Shown in pieces: positions 53,527 through 64,000 of a DNA stretch of 64,000 bases; position 1 is the first letter of the stretch, and each line of letters opens with the position of its first letter. Source of the DNA: Zopfochytrium polystomum (lineage: Eukaryota; Chytridiomycota; Chytridiomycetes; Chytridiales; Chytridiaceae); NCBI GenBank assembly GCA_025765615.1, contig JAIVFJ010000265.1, positions 1-64,000 on the forward strand, read 5' to 3'. The position numbers and the translations under genes were made by a program. The notes under the pieces were generated by a model. It was not told the DNA's origin. It did not search any database and was given only the letters and a program-made list of their open reading frames with translations.

Positions 53527-55659
53527 ATGGAGGAGCAGTCGCACGACGACGACGCGACCACCGCCGCCGCCGCCGCTGCCGCCGTTGCTGCCACCGCCAC
53601 CACTGAGCAGCACCCACCGCCGCCAAAGTCCGAGGCCGAGATCTTCGCCCGCCTCAAGGAGATCAGGGAGCTGCTCTTTGACCTGCGCCTGCCCGCATCC
53701 GCGTCGGCCGCCTCAGCCGCCTCCGCCGCCGCCACAAACTCCACCGTCAAGGCGCTCGCATCCCTCGCCGTCGCCACTTCCCCATCCACTCCCGCTTCCG
53801 CAGCCCCCGCCGCATCCGCCAGCAAAGGCAAGCACAAGTCCAGGAAAAAGAATGCCCCAAACCTCGCAAAGCTGTGGCGCGAGGTGTCGGACCTCGTCAA
53901 GACCCTCACCGAGCTGCGCGCATCCTCCTCCTCCTCCTCCTCCTCCTCCACCGACAGCACGACCGGCAGCGGCGGCAGTAGGAGCAGCAGCACGGCGACG
54001 ATCGCCGCGGAAGACTACTCGCCGTCCGCCTCCTCGATCGACCAAATCATTGACGACATCATCCCCATGTTTTTCCAGTCGTGGAGCCACCACCACAAGG
54101 CCGTCGAGCAGCTCTACCCCATCTACGTCAGCCTAGCAAAGACAAAGCACGTACTCGAGCAGCTGCTGGAAAGCGGCTTGTACACCGAGATCACGCTCAA
54201 GGAGGTCGAGGCCGGGATCGCCAAGCTGCACCGAAACGTGGACGAGCTGAGGAGGATTGCGCGCGAACGCGCCACAGCTTCGCCCATGACGTCGACCGCG
54301 TCAGATCACAGCGCCGCCGGCGCTGCTGCAGGGGACGCCCCAAAGGCGTCCAAGGGCGACTTGGCGGCGGGGGCGCTGGCTTTTGGCCCTGGACTCGCGC
54401 TCGTGGAATCAAAGCTGCAAGCGTGCAGTTGAGGATTTTTTCTCTTCAATTTTTTTTTTTCTTTTTGAAGTCCTCTCTGCTTCTCCGTCGCGCCTCGCTG
54501 ACCCCCATGTACCCATACTCACATACTCACTTTCCAGACAAGGACCTTGCCTCGCTCCGCGCCGCGCTGGCCGCGATCGACCCCGCGCTGCTCCCCTTGC
54601 ACACGCGGCTGATTGAAATCAAGCACGAACTGGCGTCGCTCCTCGCGCGCCACTCGCCGCACGCGTTTTCGCTCGCCGAGGTGCAGATCCTGCAAGACGA
54701 CCTGCGCGAGATCGATTCGATCCGGATCGACGGCAAGTTCCTGGGCAAGGACGACGGCGCGGTGCTTCCCGGCCAGGCGGCGGTGATTTGGCTGCTCGAG
54801 GCCTGCTACGACGACGTGCACGAGCTGCTGGCCCTGCGCGAGGCCATTGGCGGCGACAACCCGCTGCGACCCGTCTACGAGCGGCTCGTCCGCATCAAGG
54901 GCCGCCTCGAACGCGCGTACACCGTCGCAAAGTGGAACATGCGCATGGACGACCTCGTCCCGCTCCAGATCGAGCTCGGCGAAATCGACAACCTCCGCGT
55001 CGACGGAAAGTTCCTCGCCCCCCCCCGCACCCGCCGCCGACAGCGAAGACCGCGACGGCGACCAAGCCCCACACTCCACCTCCGCCGTCACCACAGCCAC
55101 TACCACCGCCGCCGCCGCCGCCGCCGCATCCGCCGCCGCCGCCGTCCCCGAAGGCCAAGCGGTGCTCCACTTCCTCCTGCACAAGTGCTACCGCATCGTG
55201 TACAAGCTGCAGATGGCGGCGGAGCCCGTCGCGGACGCGCTGATGCCGGTGTACGCGTCGCTCGCGACGCTGCAGCGGTGCCTGCTCGAGCTGAAAAAGT
55301 GGCGCGTCAGGCTCGCGCCGCGCGACCTGGCCATGTACCAGATGCGGCTGGCAAAGATTGACGACATGAGGGTCGACGGCCGGTTTTACGGCGAGGAGAA
55401 CGGCGGCGGCGGCGGCGGGGGAGGTGCGGCTGGCGCCGCGGGCGCGGGACAGCAGCAGGCGCAACAAGGCGAGGTGCCGGAGGGCCAAGGCGTGCTGCAC
55501 GCCATGCTCGACGCGTGCTACGAGCTGCTGCGCGAGCTGCAGAGCGCGTCCGAGTCGGCGGACGACGAGGACGAGATTGACCTTGACGACGACGACGACG
55601 ACGGGGACTTTGACGACGACGGGTACGGGGACGAGGACGACCGGGAAGAGGACGACTGA
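53527..55659 (+). CDS. DUF2408-like fungal protein with repeated helical blocks, one frame slip
   Basis: Exon 1 is 53527-54427 and exon 2 is 54538-55659 (donor GTTGAG, acceptor TTTCCAG). Both parts contain a recurring helical block: GQAAVIWLLEACYDDVHELL...LRPVYERLVRIKGRLERA, then EGQAVLHFLLHKCYRIVYKLQ...LMPVYASLATLQRCLLEL, then EGQGVLHAMLDACYELLREL. The blocks also share IDNLRVDGKF/IDDMRVDGRF. This fits the fungal DUF2408 family, of unknown function (from memory). The frame must shift by one nucleotide at the nine-C run 55018-55026 to join block 2 to block 3, so a homopolymer error is likely. The C-terminus is strongly acidic (DLDDDDDDGDFDDDG). About 670 residues if joined. Confidence 0.7.
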
Positions 55660-56106
55660 TTTGGATGTTGGATATTGGATATTGGTTATTGGATCGGATT
55701 TGATTGTTCTTGTTGCGCCGCCGCCGCCGCCGCCGCACGACGCTTATTTTTTTTTTTGTTTGTCCTCTGTGCTCTCTGACGCCCTTTTTTCCTTTCTTTG
55801 TTCCTGATTACTCCATCTTTTTGTTCTTTTTTTCTCCCTCTTTTTCTTTTTTCTCTCTTGCTATTGCCCTTTTTCTCCTTCTCGAAGCCACTCCCTTCCA
55901 AAAGCCTTTTCTTGTCATGGACTTTTCTATACGCTCGCGCCCACCCACCAACCAACCACCGAATAAACTTCCAGAAAAAAAAAACAAAAAAAAAAACGTT
56001 TCCTATATTTTTCGTGTGCTTTGATTCCCTTATTGCACGCTTCTTGGGTTACACCCCAACAGCTCGCTCGACAAACACCTTTTCGTCCTTCCAATCCCCG
56101 CTCTGC

Positions 56107-57543
56107 TCACGCAACAGCCTTGTACAGGTCCTGTGGAGCGAAGAAATGGGGAGTGGAGAGTCAGCACGCACTGACCATGCTCAGACAAACAAAACAAAAA
56201 AAAAAAACCCCCCCAAAAAAAAGGGAAAAAAAAACAAACCTCGAGCATCTCCTTCTTCTTGTACTTTGCGTCCTCGACGACCTGCGCGGTCCAGTCGCCA
56301 GCGGCGTACTCAGCCGACAGCTCGACGAGGGTGGTTCCGTCGTGGGTGACGGGGCGCAGCGTGATGGTGTGCACGGCGCCCATCACCTTTGCGGGCGGGT
56401 TGGACGCGAAAATCTCGTACGACAACGACGTGTTGAGATCCGAAAGCTCCAGGATGCGGTGGTGCTCAACTGTTTTTTTTTTGTTTGGGCGGGGTGCGGT
56501 GTGTGCGTGCGTGCGTGCGTGTTGTGTGCGTGTTTTATTGTTGTTGTTGTTGTTGTTGTTATGTGGGAGTGAGTGAGTGAGTGGCCGAAAGGAGAGAGTG
56601 AAGGAGAGAGAGCGCCGACCCCTCCGCGGCACGAAAAACAAACAAGCAACACTCACCGGTACCGTCCTTGTACGTGATGGTGCGGACCGAGCCGACTGTT
56701 GTTTTGTGTTTTCGCAAGAAAGGAAAGCGCGAGAATTAATTTTCACACGTGCTGACGCGTTTGGTTGCGCGCGGGCAAATGTGGCGAAGCGAGCAAAAGG
56801 AAAACAAAAACAAAAAACAAAAAACGAAACAAAAACAGAGACAAAAACGCGTCGACAGAGAAGGTCACCTGCGTCGGGGGTGCCCTCAACTTCGACAGAC
56901 TTGACCGCGTGCCAGAACGTGAACTGGGCCTGTGGCAGGGGGGAAAGAAAAAAAAAGGAACAAAGGGAAAAGGAAAGGGGTGCGCCCATCGTCCGGTTCG
57001 GTTTTTTGAGGGGAGGGGGAGAAGCAAGATTTCGCGGTTATATCAGGGACTGTCCACACCAACAACAACCCGCAAGAAGAAAGGAACGACGACAGGCGAC
57101 GGGGACAAGGAAGGGGGCGGCGGGGGGCGCACAGGGGAGGAGCAGAAGGAGTCTCATCATTGTCATCGCGCAAACGGGTGGATCTCTGGCGTTGTTCGCG
57201 CGCTTGGCTTTGCTTGCTTCACACGCAACTTGGCGGCCCACATTCAGTGTGCCCTACCCAATGCATCGCGACGCGCGCGCGGACGGAAGGTGATGGCGGG
57301 GGTGGTGGGAGGCAGGGTTGGGTAGGAGCCGCAGAGTGGTGGGAACGGATGGTGTGAAATGCGGCAAGGTGCACGGCGCCACATGGATGCAAGCAGAGCG
57401 AGCGGGCGGGGGCGGGGGAAAGAAAGAAGAGCACGCATCGCACACAAGCACGAGCAGCCAGCACTCACGGTTCTCAGCAGCTTCCAGACGGCGTCAATGT
57501 TCTTTGGCAGCACTCGGCTCTCACGCACGCGCGACGACGACAT
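56107..57543 (-). CDS. SRPBCC/Bet v1-fold protein
   Basis: Five exons: 57469-57543, 56869-56929, 56657-56695 (39 nt), 56240-56469 and 56107-56130 (24 nt); 142 residues, all phases agree. Start MSSSRVRESRVLPKNIDAVWKLLRT matches the beginning of START/polyketide-cyclase-like (SRPBCC) proteins, where a small-residue, hydrophobic pattern precedes a W. VGSVRTITYKDGT and HHRILELSDLNTSLSYEI are beta-strand pairs, THDGTTLVELSAEYAAG is the strand before the last helix, and the helix KYKKKEMLEDLYKAVA ends the protein. The fold binds hydrophobic ligands; substrate and role are unknown. The very short last exons rely on splice-phase logic and are less sure than the rest. Confidence 0.8.
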
Positions 57544-58607
57544 ATTGCTGTTATTGAGTATACGACGACGCTGTGTTTCTTTCGGTTTGGGTCGGGTTTG
57601 GGGGGTGTGTGTGTGCGTTTCTTTTCTTTTTTTCTTTTCTTTTACACTTTTTGTGCAGAAATATTAATACTTCTTTTTTTTTTTCTCTTTGTTTCTTCTT
57701 CCAGTCCTTTCCTTTTCCTTCTTCAATCTCGATGCCTGTGCCTCCCAGGCACGACTCGCATAACAAACAGTAGGAAATATTGGCACGTGCGAGTATGTAC
57801 CTCTTTCGAACAAAAGCGACGAGGGCAATAACATTATATTATATTATATTATACACATATGTTTGCGTGCAGCCGTGCAAAATTACAGGAGGTCAAGGCG
57901 GGTTGAATTGCTGCTTCCCTTCGGTCGTCCGCACGCCTGGGTAGGGAACCTGCGCCCCAAACTGACCCCCTATTTGGACAATCCTCGGCTGCACGCGTTG
58001 CAAAACAGATATGCTTTGATCTCCTCCGTAAAGTGTGAGGCCCCCCAACCAAGCTGAATCGCAGCGGCCACCCACCAAATGCTGGCTCGGTTGATGTGGG
58101 TGATTGGGGGCCACGTGGAACGGAGGTCGGGTGTGGTTTTTCTTTTTTTTTTTTTGCTTTCTGCCGGCCGGGCTCTTGGAGGACGGCCGGGCTCTTGGAG
58201 GACCGCCGGCCCCTTGGAGGAAGGAGTTGTGAACTGGGGGGGGGGGTATGGGATATGGAGAGAAGGAAGGAAACGAGAAGTGCGTTGCGCAATTGCGTTC
58301 TGGTTTCGTCCTCTTCGCCCTGAGCCAAAGTAAAAACGGACAAAGGGAAGAGAAAGGGAGCCTGAGCTAACCATCAATGAATCGGTAGAAGGGTAACCGA
58401 TGGGTGAAAGTGCAGTGGGGACGATGTGTCGCGGTCTGGCTTGGCGACCTTGGATGATCCACCGTCTGGTTGCGATGGAGGACGATGACAACGACTGGGA
58501 GGTATCGACCTTGTCACCAATCACAGTCTTTTTTTCGCCTTCATTTTATTGAAATCGGCGCAGCGAACGCAGCAAGCAGCATCAAACATCGAGCAGGCAC
58601 TGGAAAG
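57544..58607. other. Intergenic DNA between divergent genes, no gene supported
   Basis: Lies between the SRPBCC start (57543, minus) and the NAA15 start (58608, plus), so it should hold both promoters. A run of TTATA repeats occurs at about 57834-57852. At 58160-58215 the phrase GGGCTCTTGGAGGA is repeated with variation. Overlapping open frames show no domain. Confidence 0.5.
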
Positions 58608-61600
58608 ATGGCGGCAGGATCTGCAAAGGGGAGCGCCCCCGCGAAGAAGAGCCCCGATCTACCCTCCAAGGAACTCGCCATGTTGAAGAACGTGATGGTA
58701 CTGCCCGCCCGCCCACCCCATACTTGACCCGACGTGCCTCAGCTAGCTTTTGTTGTTGTTCTTTTCGCGTGTCGCCGCTCTACCGTCATGCGCTCCCCAC
58801 CCCGACATAGGGCTGCTGCGCGTCACTTGGCCTGACCTTCCGGCCTCCCACCCCCACACGATCACTTGAAAATAAACGACCCCCTCTTATAATCCCGTCA
58901 TTCCAAATCCCTTCGAATCGACCTTCCCCACCACTCTCTCGAACCCACCCGATTAGAAATTTCTTGAAAACAAGCAGTACAAGAAGGGCATGAAGACCTG
59001 CGATCAGATCCTGCGCAAGGTTCCTGAACATGGAGGTGAGCGCCCTTCCGCTCCAGCGCTGTTTCTTGCGGGCCCTCAAAGACGACAGACACGCCCACAG
59101 TCATTTCCTGCTAATTACGGAACATCCCTCCTGACCCCAAACGGCAGAAACGGTGTCGATGAAAGCCCTCTTCCTCTGCCACCTCGAGCGGCGCGCAGAA
59201 TCCCACGAGCTTATCAACAAGGCGATTCGTCTCGAAATCTCGAACCCCGTCTGCTGGCACGTGTACGGACTCATTTACCGCGCCGAGAAGAACTACGAGC
59301 AGGCCGTGCGGTGTTACGCGCAGGCCATGCGTTTGGACAAGGACAATGCGCAGATTTACAGGGATCACGCGATGATGCAGATTCAGATTCGTAACTACGA
59401 GGCGTTTGTGGTGGGTTCAAACGCGTGTCTCGGAAAGCATTCCGAAAGCCAACATGGAGGGAGTGACTCACGATCGCACGCGTTTTTATTTTCCCCTTCG
59501 CGAAACTCAGGACGCAAACATCAGTTTGATCTTGGTGCGGCCACAAGTCAAGCACTACTGGATAGGCCTGGCCGTCTCGTTCCAGCTCATCGGAAACTAC
59601 GACGCCGCCTTGACAACATTGCAGCACTACTACGACATGTTTATGGTAATGATACCATTGCTTCCGCTCGCTGCCGTCCTTCCTAAGCAGTAACTTTGTA
59701 GACATACGTCGAACCAAATGTTGCCTACGAGAACAGTGAAGTTCACTTGTACCGCGCCGCCTTGCTGGGTGAGGCCGGTAAGGACAAGGAAGCGTTGGAA
59801 TACTTGGCCAAGTTTGAGTCCAAGATCCTTGACAAGAAAGGAATGAAAGAGCTGCGGGGTGAGTTCGGTCATCTTCGATTACGATCACTGTTAACCCTAA
59901 CACGCGGGAAAAATCATTATTCTAGCGAAGCTTCTCAACTCGTCGGGCCAGACGAAACAGGCCGAAGCGGCGTACATGTCGCTGGTGAAGCTGAATCCTG
60001 ACTGTTACGACTACATCAATCAGCTTCTCAAAGTCAAAGGCCTTGGTGACACAAGTGAGATAGGACTGGTGCTTGCGTCGGGGAGTTCATCTAAAGGAAC
60101 CTTGTTGTCAGATTTGAACGAGGAGGGCCTGAAGAAGGTTTTGGAGGTCTTTGAGGACCTTGCCGACCAGTTCAGCCGATCGAACGCTATTCGCCGGATT
60201 CCCCTGAATTACGTGTCTGGTGGGGAGGCGACTGAATTTTTTCTTCTTCCGTGATCTGATTCCGTCGCACCAATCATCCTTTAAAAGGTGAAATGTTTAC
60301 GCGTCGAGTTGACAACTACATGAAGCCCATGTTCCGCAAAGGAGTGCCGTCTCTCTTCGTGTCGCTCAAGTCTCTCTACTCTGATCCGGCCAAGCTCGCT
60401 GTGATAGAGTCGTTGGTCCATGGTTACGAGGCGTCGCTCAAAAAGTCCCAGACATTCGAGCCTATCGAAGCCGACGCGGAATCTGTCGAATTGGAACCTC
60501 CGTCCGCGCTGTTGTGGGTCCTTTACTTCTTGGCGCAGCATTACGACTTTTGCGGGAACCAGGCCAAGGCTTTAACGTACATTGACGAAGCCATCGCCCA
60601 CACGCCGACGCTGGTGGAGCTTCAAATGATCAAGGCCAAAATTCTAAAGGTACACGAGGATCGCATTTCGTTTTATCATGTTGATGGCTCTTGACTGACA
60701 TGCCCCATCGCATTACGTCGAAAAATATCCTTTCCGCAGCACGTTGGCGACCCACAATCTGCGATGGAATGCATGGATGCAGCCCGAAAGTTAGATCTTC
60801 AGGATCGGTTCATCAACTCAAAGTGCACAAAGTACATGCTGAGGAACGACCAAGTCCAACAGGCAGAGAGCACAATAAGCCTTTTCTGCCGGGTAAGCTC
60901 ACAGTTCAATTTTTCTAATGGTGTGCGGGTTTAGCTGGATTGAGTTTGACCTGCTGTTGTTGTGTTAAGAGCGATTCTCTTGACAAAATGGGAGACCTAG
61001 TGGAGATGCAATGCGTCTGGTTCGCGTACGAAAGCGCCATGTCCCACATTCGCACGGGCAAATTCGGACCAGCTCTGAAACGGTTCCATCAGATTGAAAA
61101 GGTGAGGACAAGAGTTCGCTCATCAGCACTTAGGAGCTAAAATCTTGGCGTCGGGGCGGGCAGCACTACGCGGACATGACCGACGACCAGTTCGACTTCC
61201 ACAACTACAACATGCGTAAACTGACCATTCGAGCGTACCTCGATCTTTTGAAGCTGGAGGACAAGCTGCGTGCTCACCCGCTGTACTTTACGTCTGCCGT
61301 CCAGGCGGTGAAACTGTACATCCGTCTCCTCGACAAGCCTGCAGACGATGAGCGGGAACGTGCTGCCGGCGGTGTGGGTAAGTACACACTTTGAGCCTTG
61401 CCAATGCCCGATTTGGAACATACTAAATTGACTCTCCTAAACACCCAAAACAAACAGACGATCTCTCCGAGGCAGACCGGCGGAAGGCTCTTCGCAAGGC
61501 GCGCAAGGCAGAGCTGATGGCGCCGGGAAACAACGCGAACGGTACCGCTGCTGCGACGGCCCCTTCTGCCTCGGGACCGGGCTCGAACGCCAACAACAAC

Positions 61601-62014
61601 AAGAAGAAGGTCGACGAAGACCCAGAGGGCCTCAAACTCTTGGATCCTGCGGTCTTGATGCAGGACTGCCTGAAATTTGTCAGACCCCTCGTCGAGTTGA
61701 GCCCGGAGCGGATTGAGTCGCAGGTTCTTGGCGCAGCGGTTTTCACGCGAAGAAGTGAGTTTTGATGTTTTGGGGGGGATTCAGCGCTCGCTCCCAATTC
61801 TGTGCCCTCTGACGCAACAATATGTTTCTTGCTTCCGTTTGGATACTTTATCAAGAAAACTACCTACAGGCGCTCAAGTGCTTGAAAAAGGCGTACAACA
61901 TTGACCCGGAGAACCCGGAATTGCATGTCGTGGCCGTGCGGTTCCTGAGGGAAGGTTGGTGGCTCTCTATTTTTTTTTGTTTCACACACAGTTGGGACTC
62001 TGATGCCCACACGT

Positions 62015-62048
<34 letters not shown>

Positions 62049-62715
62049 CCAACAAAAAGTGACCACGACGACGACGAGCACGAACGCGACGGTGGCCGCT
62101 GTGCTTCTTGACGAGACAAAAGCGCTCTTTTCGGGGCAGCTGGACGCGGCGGCGTTCACCGAGGCGTACGCGGCGCGCCACTTGAAGTCGCTGCCGCACC
62201 AGGTCGCGGCGGCGGAGGCGGCGGTCTGGATCGCGGCGACGGGCGGGCCGGCGGACGTACCATCGGGCAAGACGAAGGCGGCGTTCTTGGAGGAGACGCG
62301 CAGCCGGCTGGCGAGGAACTGCGTCCTGAACGCCGTTCTCGCGGGGAAGGGCGCGTGGAAGGGCGTGTCGTTAGCGGTTAGTAAGAGCAAAGCGAGTGCG
62401 CCGCGCGCGCGTGGGGGATGCGAGTGGGGTCTTTATTGTTTTTCCCATTTTGCCCCTTTGTGAAAGTTTCGTTGAAAACCCCAAACAATTTCGGCTTCCA
62501 CCCCTTGCACTCAAACCCCCAAACTAACTCGTTTTTTCCCTCCCCTCGTAACCCACCGGGCCAATCAGACTGCGACGACGGCGTACGAGTACCTGTCGGC
62601 GGTGAGCAAGCTCGGGTCTGCGCAGGCCGATGTCGCAGAGAAGGAAAAGGCCGAGTTTGCGGCAAAGTGCCGTGAGGCGTTCCCGCTTGCGGCGGCGTTT
62701 GCGCCGGCGCGGTGA
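58608..62715 (+). CDS. NAA15: NatA auxiliary subunit NAA15 (N-terminal acetyltransferase A)
   Basis: Fifteen exons: 58608-58697, 58957-59035, 59148-59410, 59511-59645, 59702-59858, 59926-60054, 60112-60219, 60288-60649, 60740-60892, 60970-61101, 61164-61377, 61458-61754, 61856-61954, 62060-62376 and 62569-62715. All have GT-AG borders and consistent phases; 893 residues. NAA15 is the TPR scaffold that anchors the catalytic NAA10 to the ribosome. Seen: [95 protein letters not shown] (TPR pairs), [105 protein letters not shown], the basic helix [41 protein letters not shown]. Length and block order match yeast Nat1/human NAA15 (about 850-870). Intron 13 carries a poly(A). Confidence 0.95.
62015..62047. 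repeat. Poly(A) tract inside NAA15 intron 13
   Basis: About 30 A before the splice acceptor of exon 14. Confidence 0.85.
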
Positions 62716-62867
62716 GGATGGTGTGAGCAGGCCCCGCGTGGGTAAGAGGGGGTTTTTTTTGGTGATTGGACTGTTTTGCCTGTCTGAAAGGTGGGAGGAG
62801 GGGGAGGGTGAGGGAGGCCCCCAAGCAAAGAAAACCAGAATGAACGAAGGAAAAACGAGAGAGAGGC

Positions 62868-62875
<8 letters not shown>

Positions 62876-62940
<65 letters not shown>

Positions 62941-62970
62941 AAGAGAAGAGAAGAGAAGAGAAGAGAAGAC
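62876..62970. repeat. (GA)n / (GAGAA)n microsatellite
   Basis: GA dinucleotides to about 62935, then GAGAA pentanucleotides. Confidence 0.9.
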
Positions 62971-63205
62971 CCGAAAGTGATGAAAGCCGTACGGTCGAAG
63001 AGTAGAGAAAACGAAAGGGTTACAGCCCTAACCAAGATTGGCGGAGGGTGTGTAAAGAAAGCTGTGCGAAAATGAAGCAAACAAAGCGTGGGGTATTATG
63101 TGAGAGGGGTGTGCAATATTGCTCTCTCTCCGGGGAGAAGGGGGGGGGGGGGGGGGGACGGGGATGGTATCATCGTGAAAGCAGCGGCAATGGAATCTAC
63201 TCTTC

Positions 63206-63227
63206 TTTCTCTCTCTTTCTCTCTCTT

Positions 63228-63279
<52 letters not shown>
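63206..63279. repeat. (CT)n microsatellite
   Basis: About 70 bases of CT with early TTTCT interruptions. Confidence 0.9.
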
Positions 63280-63285
<6 letters not shown>

Positions 63286-63782
63286 CCTGTTTGTGATGCG
63301 ATGGTGACATGTACCAAAGTCGGTCCGTGCCCCATGCTTGGCACCGACGTATTTTTTTTTCTTTTTTTTTTTTCGTGTTCCCACACGCGTCCGCCCCGTC
63401 TGGACACTCAAAAATTAATTATTTCTTCCAAGGCCAGCGGAAACAAAAGACAAGGGTTGGGTGGGTGATATAAAAAGGACGAGGGCTGCGTGTGAGTTCA
63501 ACTCCACCCTTTTTTTTCTTTCATTTCCCAGGCGTTTCCGCTCTCTTTTTCTTTTTGTCTCTCGCGGAAAAAGAGTGAAAAGGAAAAAGAGTAACAACAC
63601 CCATCAGAAAATCAGAAAGAAAAAAGAAAAAAGAAAAGGGAGAAAAGAAGGTTCGTTTTCTTTCGATTCCACTGGCTGGCGGTGAGGCGTTTTGAGGGAA
63701 GGGGCGGCGTGGGGCCACCCAAGCCGCTTGCCAGCCTGCTTGCTTGCCCATGACGGTGGCCTCCGTGTTGTCTCCTCCTCGC

Positions 63783-63789
63783 CTATATA
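63783..63789 (+). promoter_or_regulatory. TATA-like element near the right edge
   Basis: CTATATAC in C/T-rich DNA, about 215 bp before the window ends. A promoter role for a gene outside the window is a guess. Confidence 0.25.
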
Positions 63790-64000
63790 CCGCTCCTCCT
63801 CATCCCCCCTGGTCCTCCACATCTGCCCGCTGGCTGCTGCTGGCTCCCTGTCACACACACACACATGCACACTGCTCATCCACCCGCCTCCCTCGAGCAG
63901 CAAACCAACCAACCAACCACCACCCCCTTGTGTTTCGGATGTCGCCGAGGTCGCCTTCGTTCTAACGTGTTGTGTTTCTTCAACCTCTGCCCCCCTCCAA

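Larger units (their letters stand above)
62716..64000. other. 3' flank of NAA15 with microsatellites, right edge of window
   Basis: (GA)n and GAGAA-type tracts at 62876-62970, poly(G) at about 63140-63157, (CT)n at 63206-63279 and T-rich DNA. No coding domain. TATAAAAAGG at about 63470 and TATATAC at 63784 could be promoter elements for a gene beyond the right edge. Confidence 0.6.

Noticed and set aside
1..64000. CRISPR arrays or bacterial operons
   Set aside because: Spaced identical short repeats of that kind are absent and genes are intron-split and individually promoted, so this is eukaryotic DNA.

Overview
This is a eukaryotic nuclear window. Genes are split by short GT-AG introns of about 45-220 bp. 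The coding islands are very GC-rich with long Ala/Gly/Asp/Ser homopolymer stretches, and microsatellites are everywhere. A kinesin-1 ending in a fungal-type IAK tail, a DUF2408-type protein, PHS1, eIF5 and NAA15 point to a fungus. An early-diverging (zoosporic or chytrid-like) fungus is my best guess; this is inference, not proof.

Layout. (A) 0.9-19.2 kb and 48.5-62.7 kb are conserved gene islands: an MFS transporter, a protein resembling chlamydial DUF687 proteins, eIF5, a tandem ubiquitin-like protein with a bare Gly-Gly end, kinesin-1, a class II aldolase/adducin protein, PHS1 dehydratase, a DUF2408-like protein, a Bet v1-like (SRPBCC) protein and NAA15. All intron-exon models were built by hand and keep frame and phase, except one homopolymer slip in the DUF2408 gene. 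(B) 4.3-8.4 kb holds a Tc1-like transposase remnant and a decayed Ty1/copia element, and 20.5-34.1 kb is mostly mobile DNA: a fold-back/Harbinger-like element, solo LTRs, a chromodomain Ty3/gypsy remnant, a tRNA-derived SINE-like head and a decayed LINE. (C) 34.5-47 kb is the most interesting part. On the minus strand is a five-exon receptor-like gene, PB1-like + TIR + NACHT + about 12 WD40 repeats (a STAND/NLR architecture). Facing away from it is a class-3 lipase-like gene with two frame breaks, directly abutted by a P-loop GTPase gene.

Two LTR families are resolved by perfect 5-bp target duplications. LTR-A (7635, 22274 and 41835) carries a perfect four-unit heat-shock element plus a TATAAAAG box, so it looks like a heat-inducible retrotransposon family. 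LTR-B (4721, 25238 and fragments) belongs to the copia element.

Functionally the islands are housekeeping: translation start (eIF5), N-terminal acetylation (NAA15), transport (kinesin) and very-long-chain fatty-acid synthesis (PHS1). Region C looks like a rapidly evolving, transposon-embedded, self/non-self-recognition locus. Its biological role is inferred from domain architecture only.
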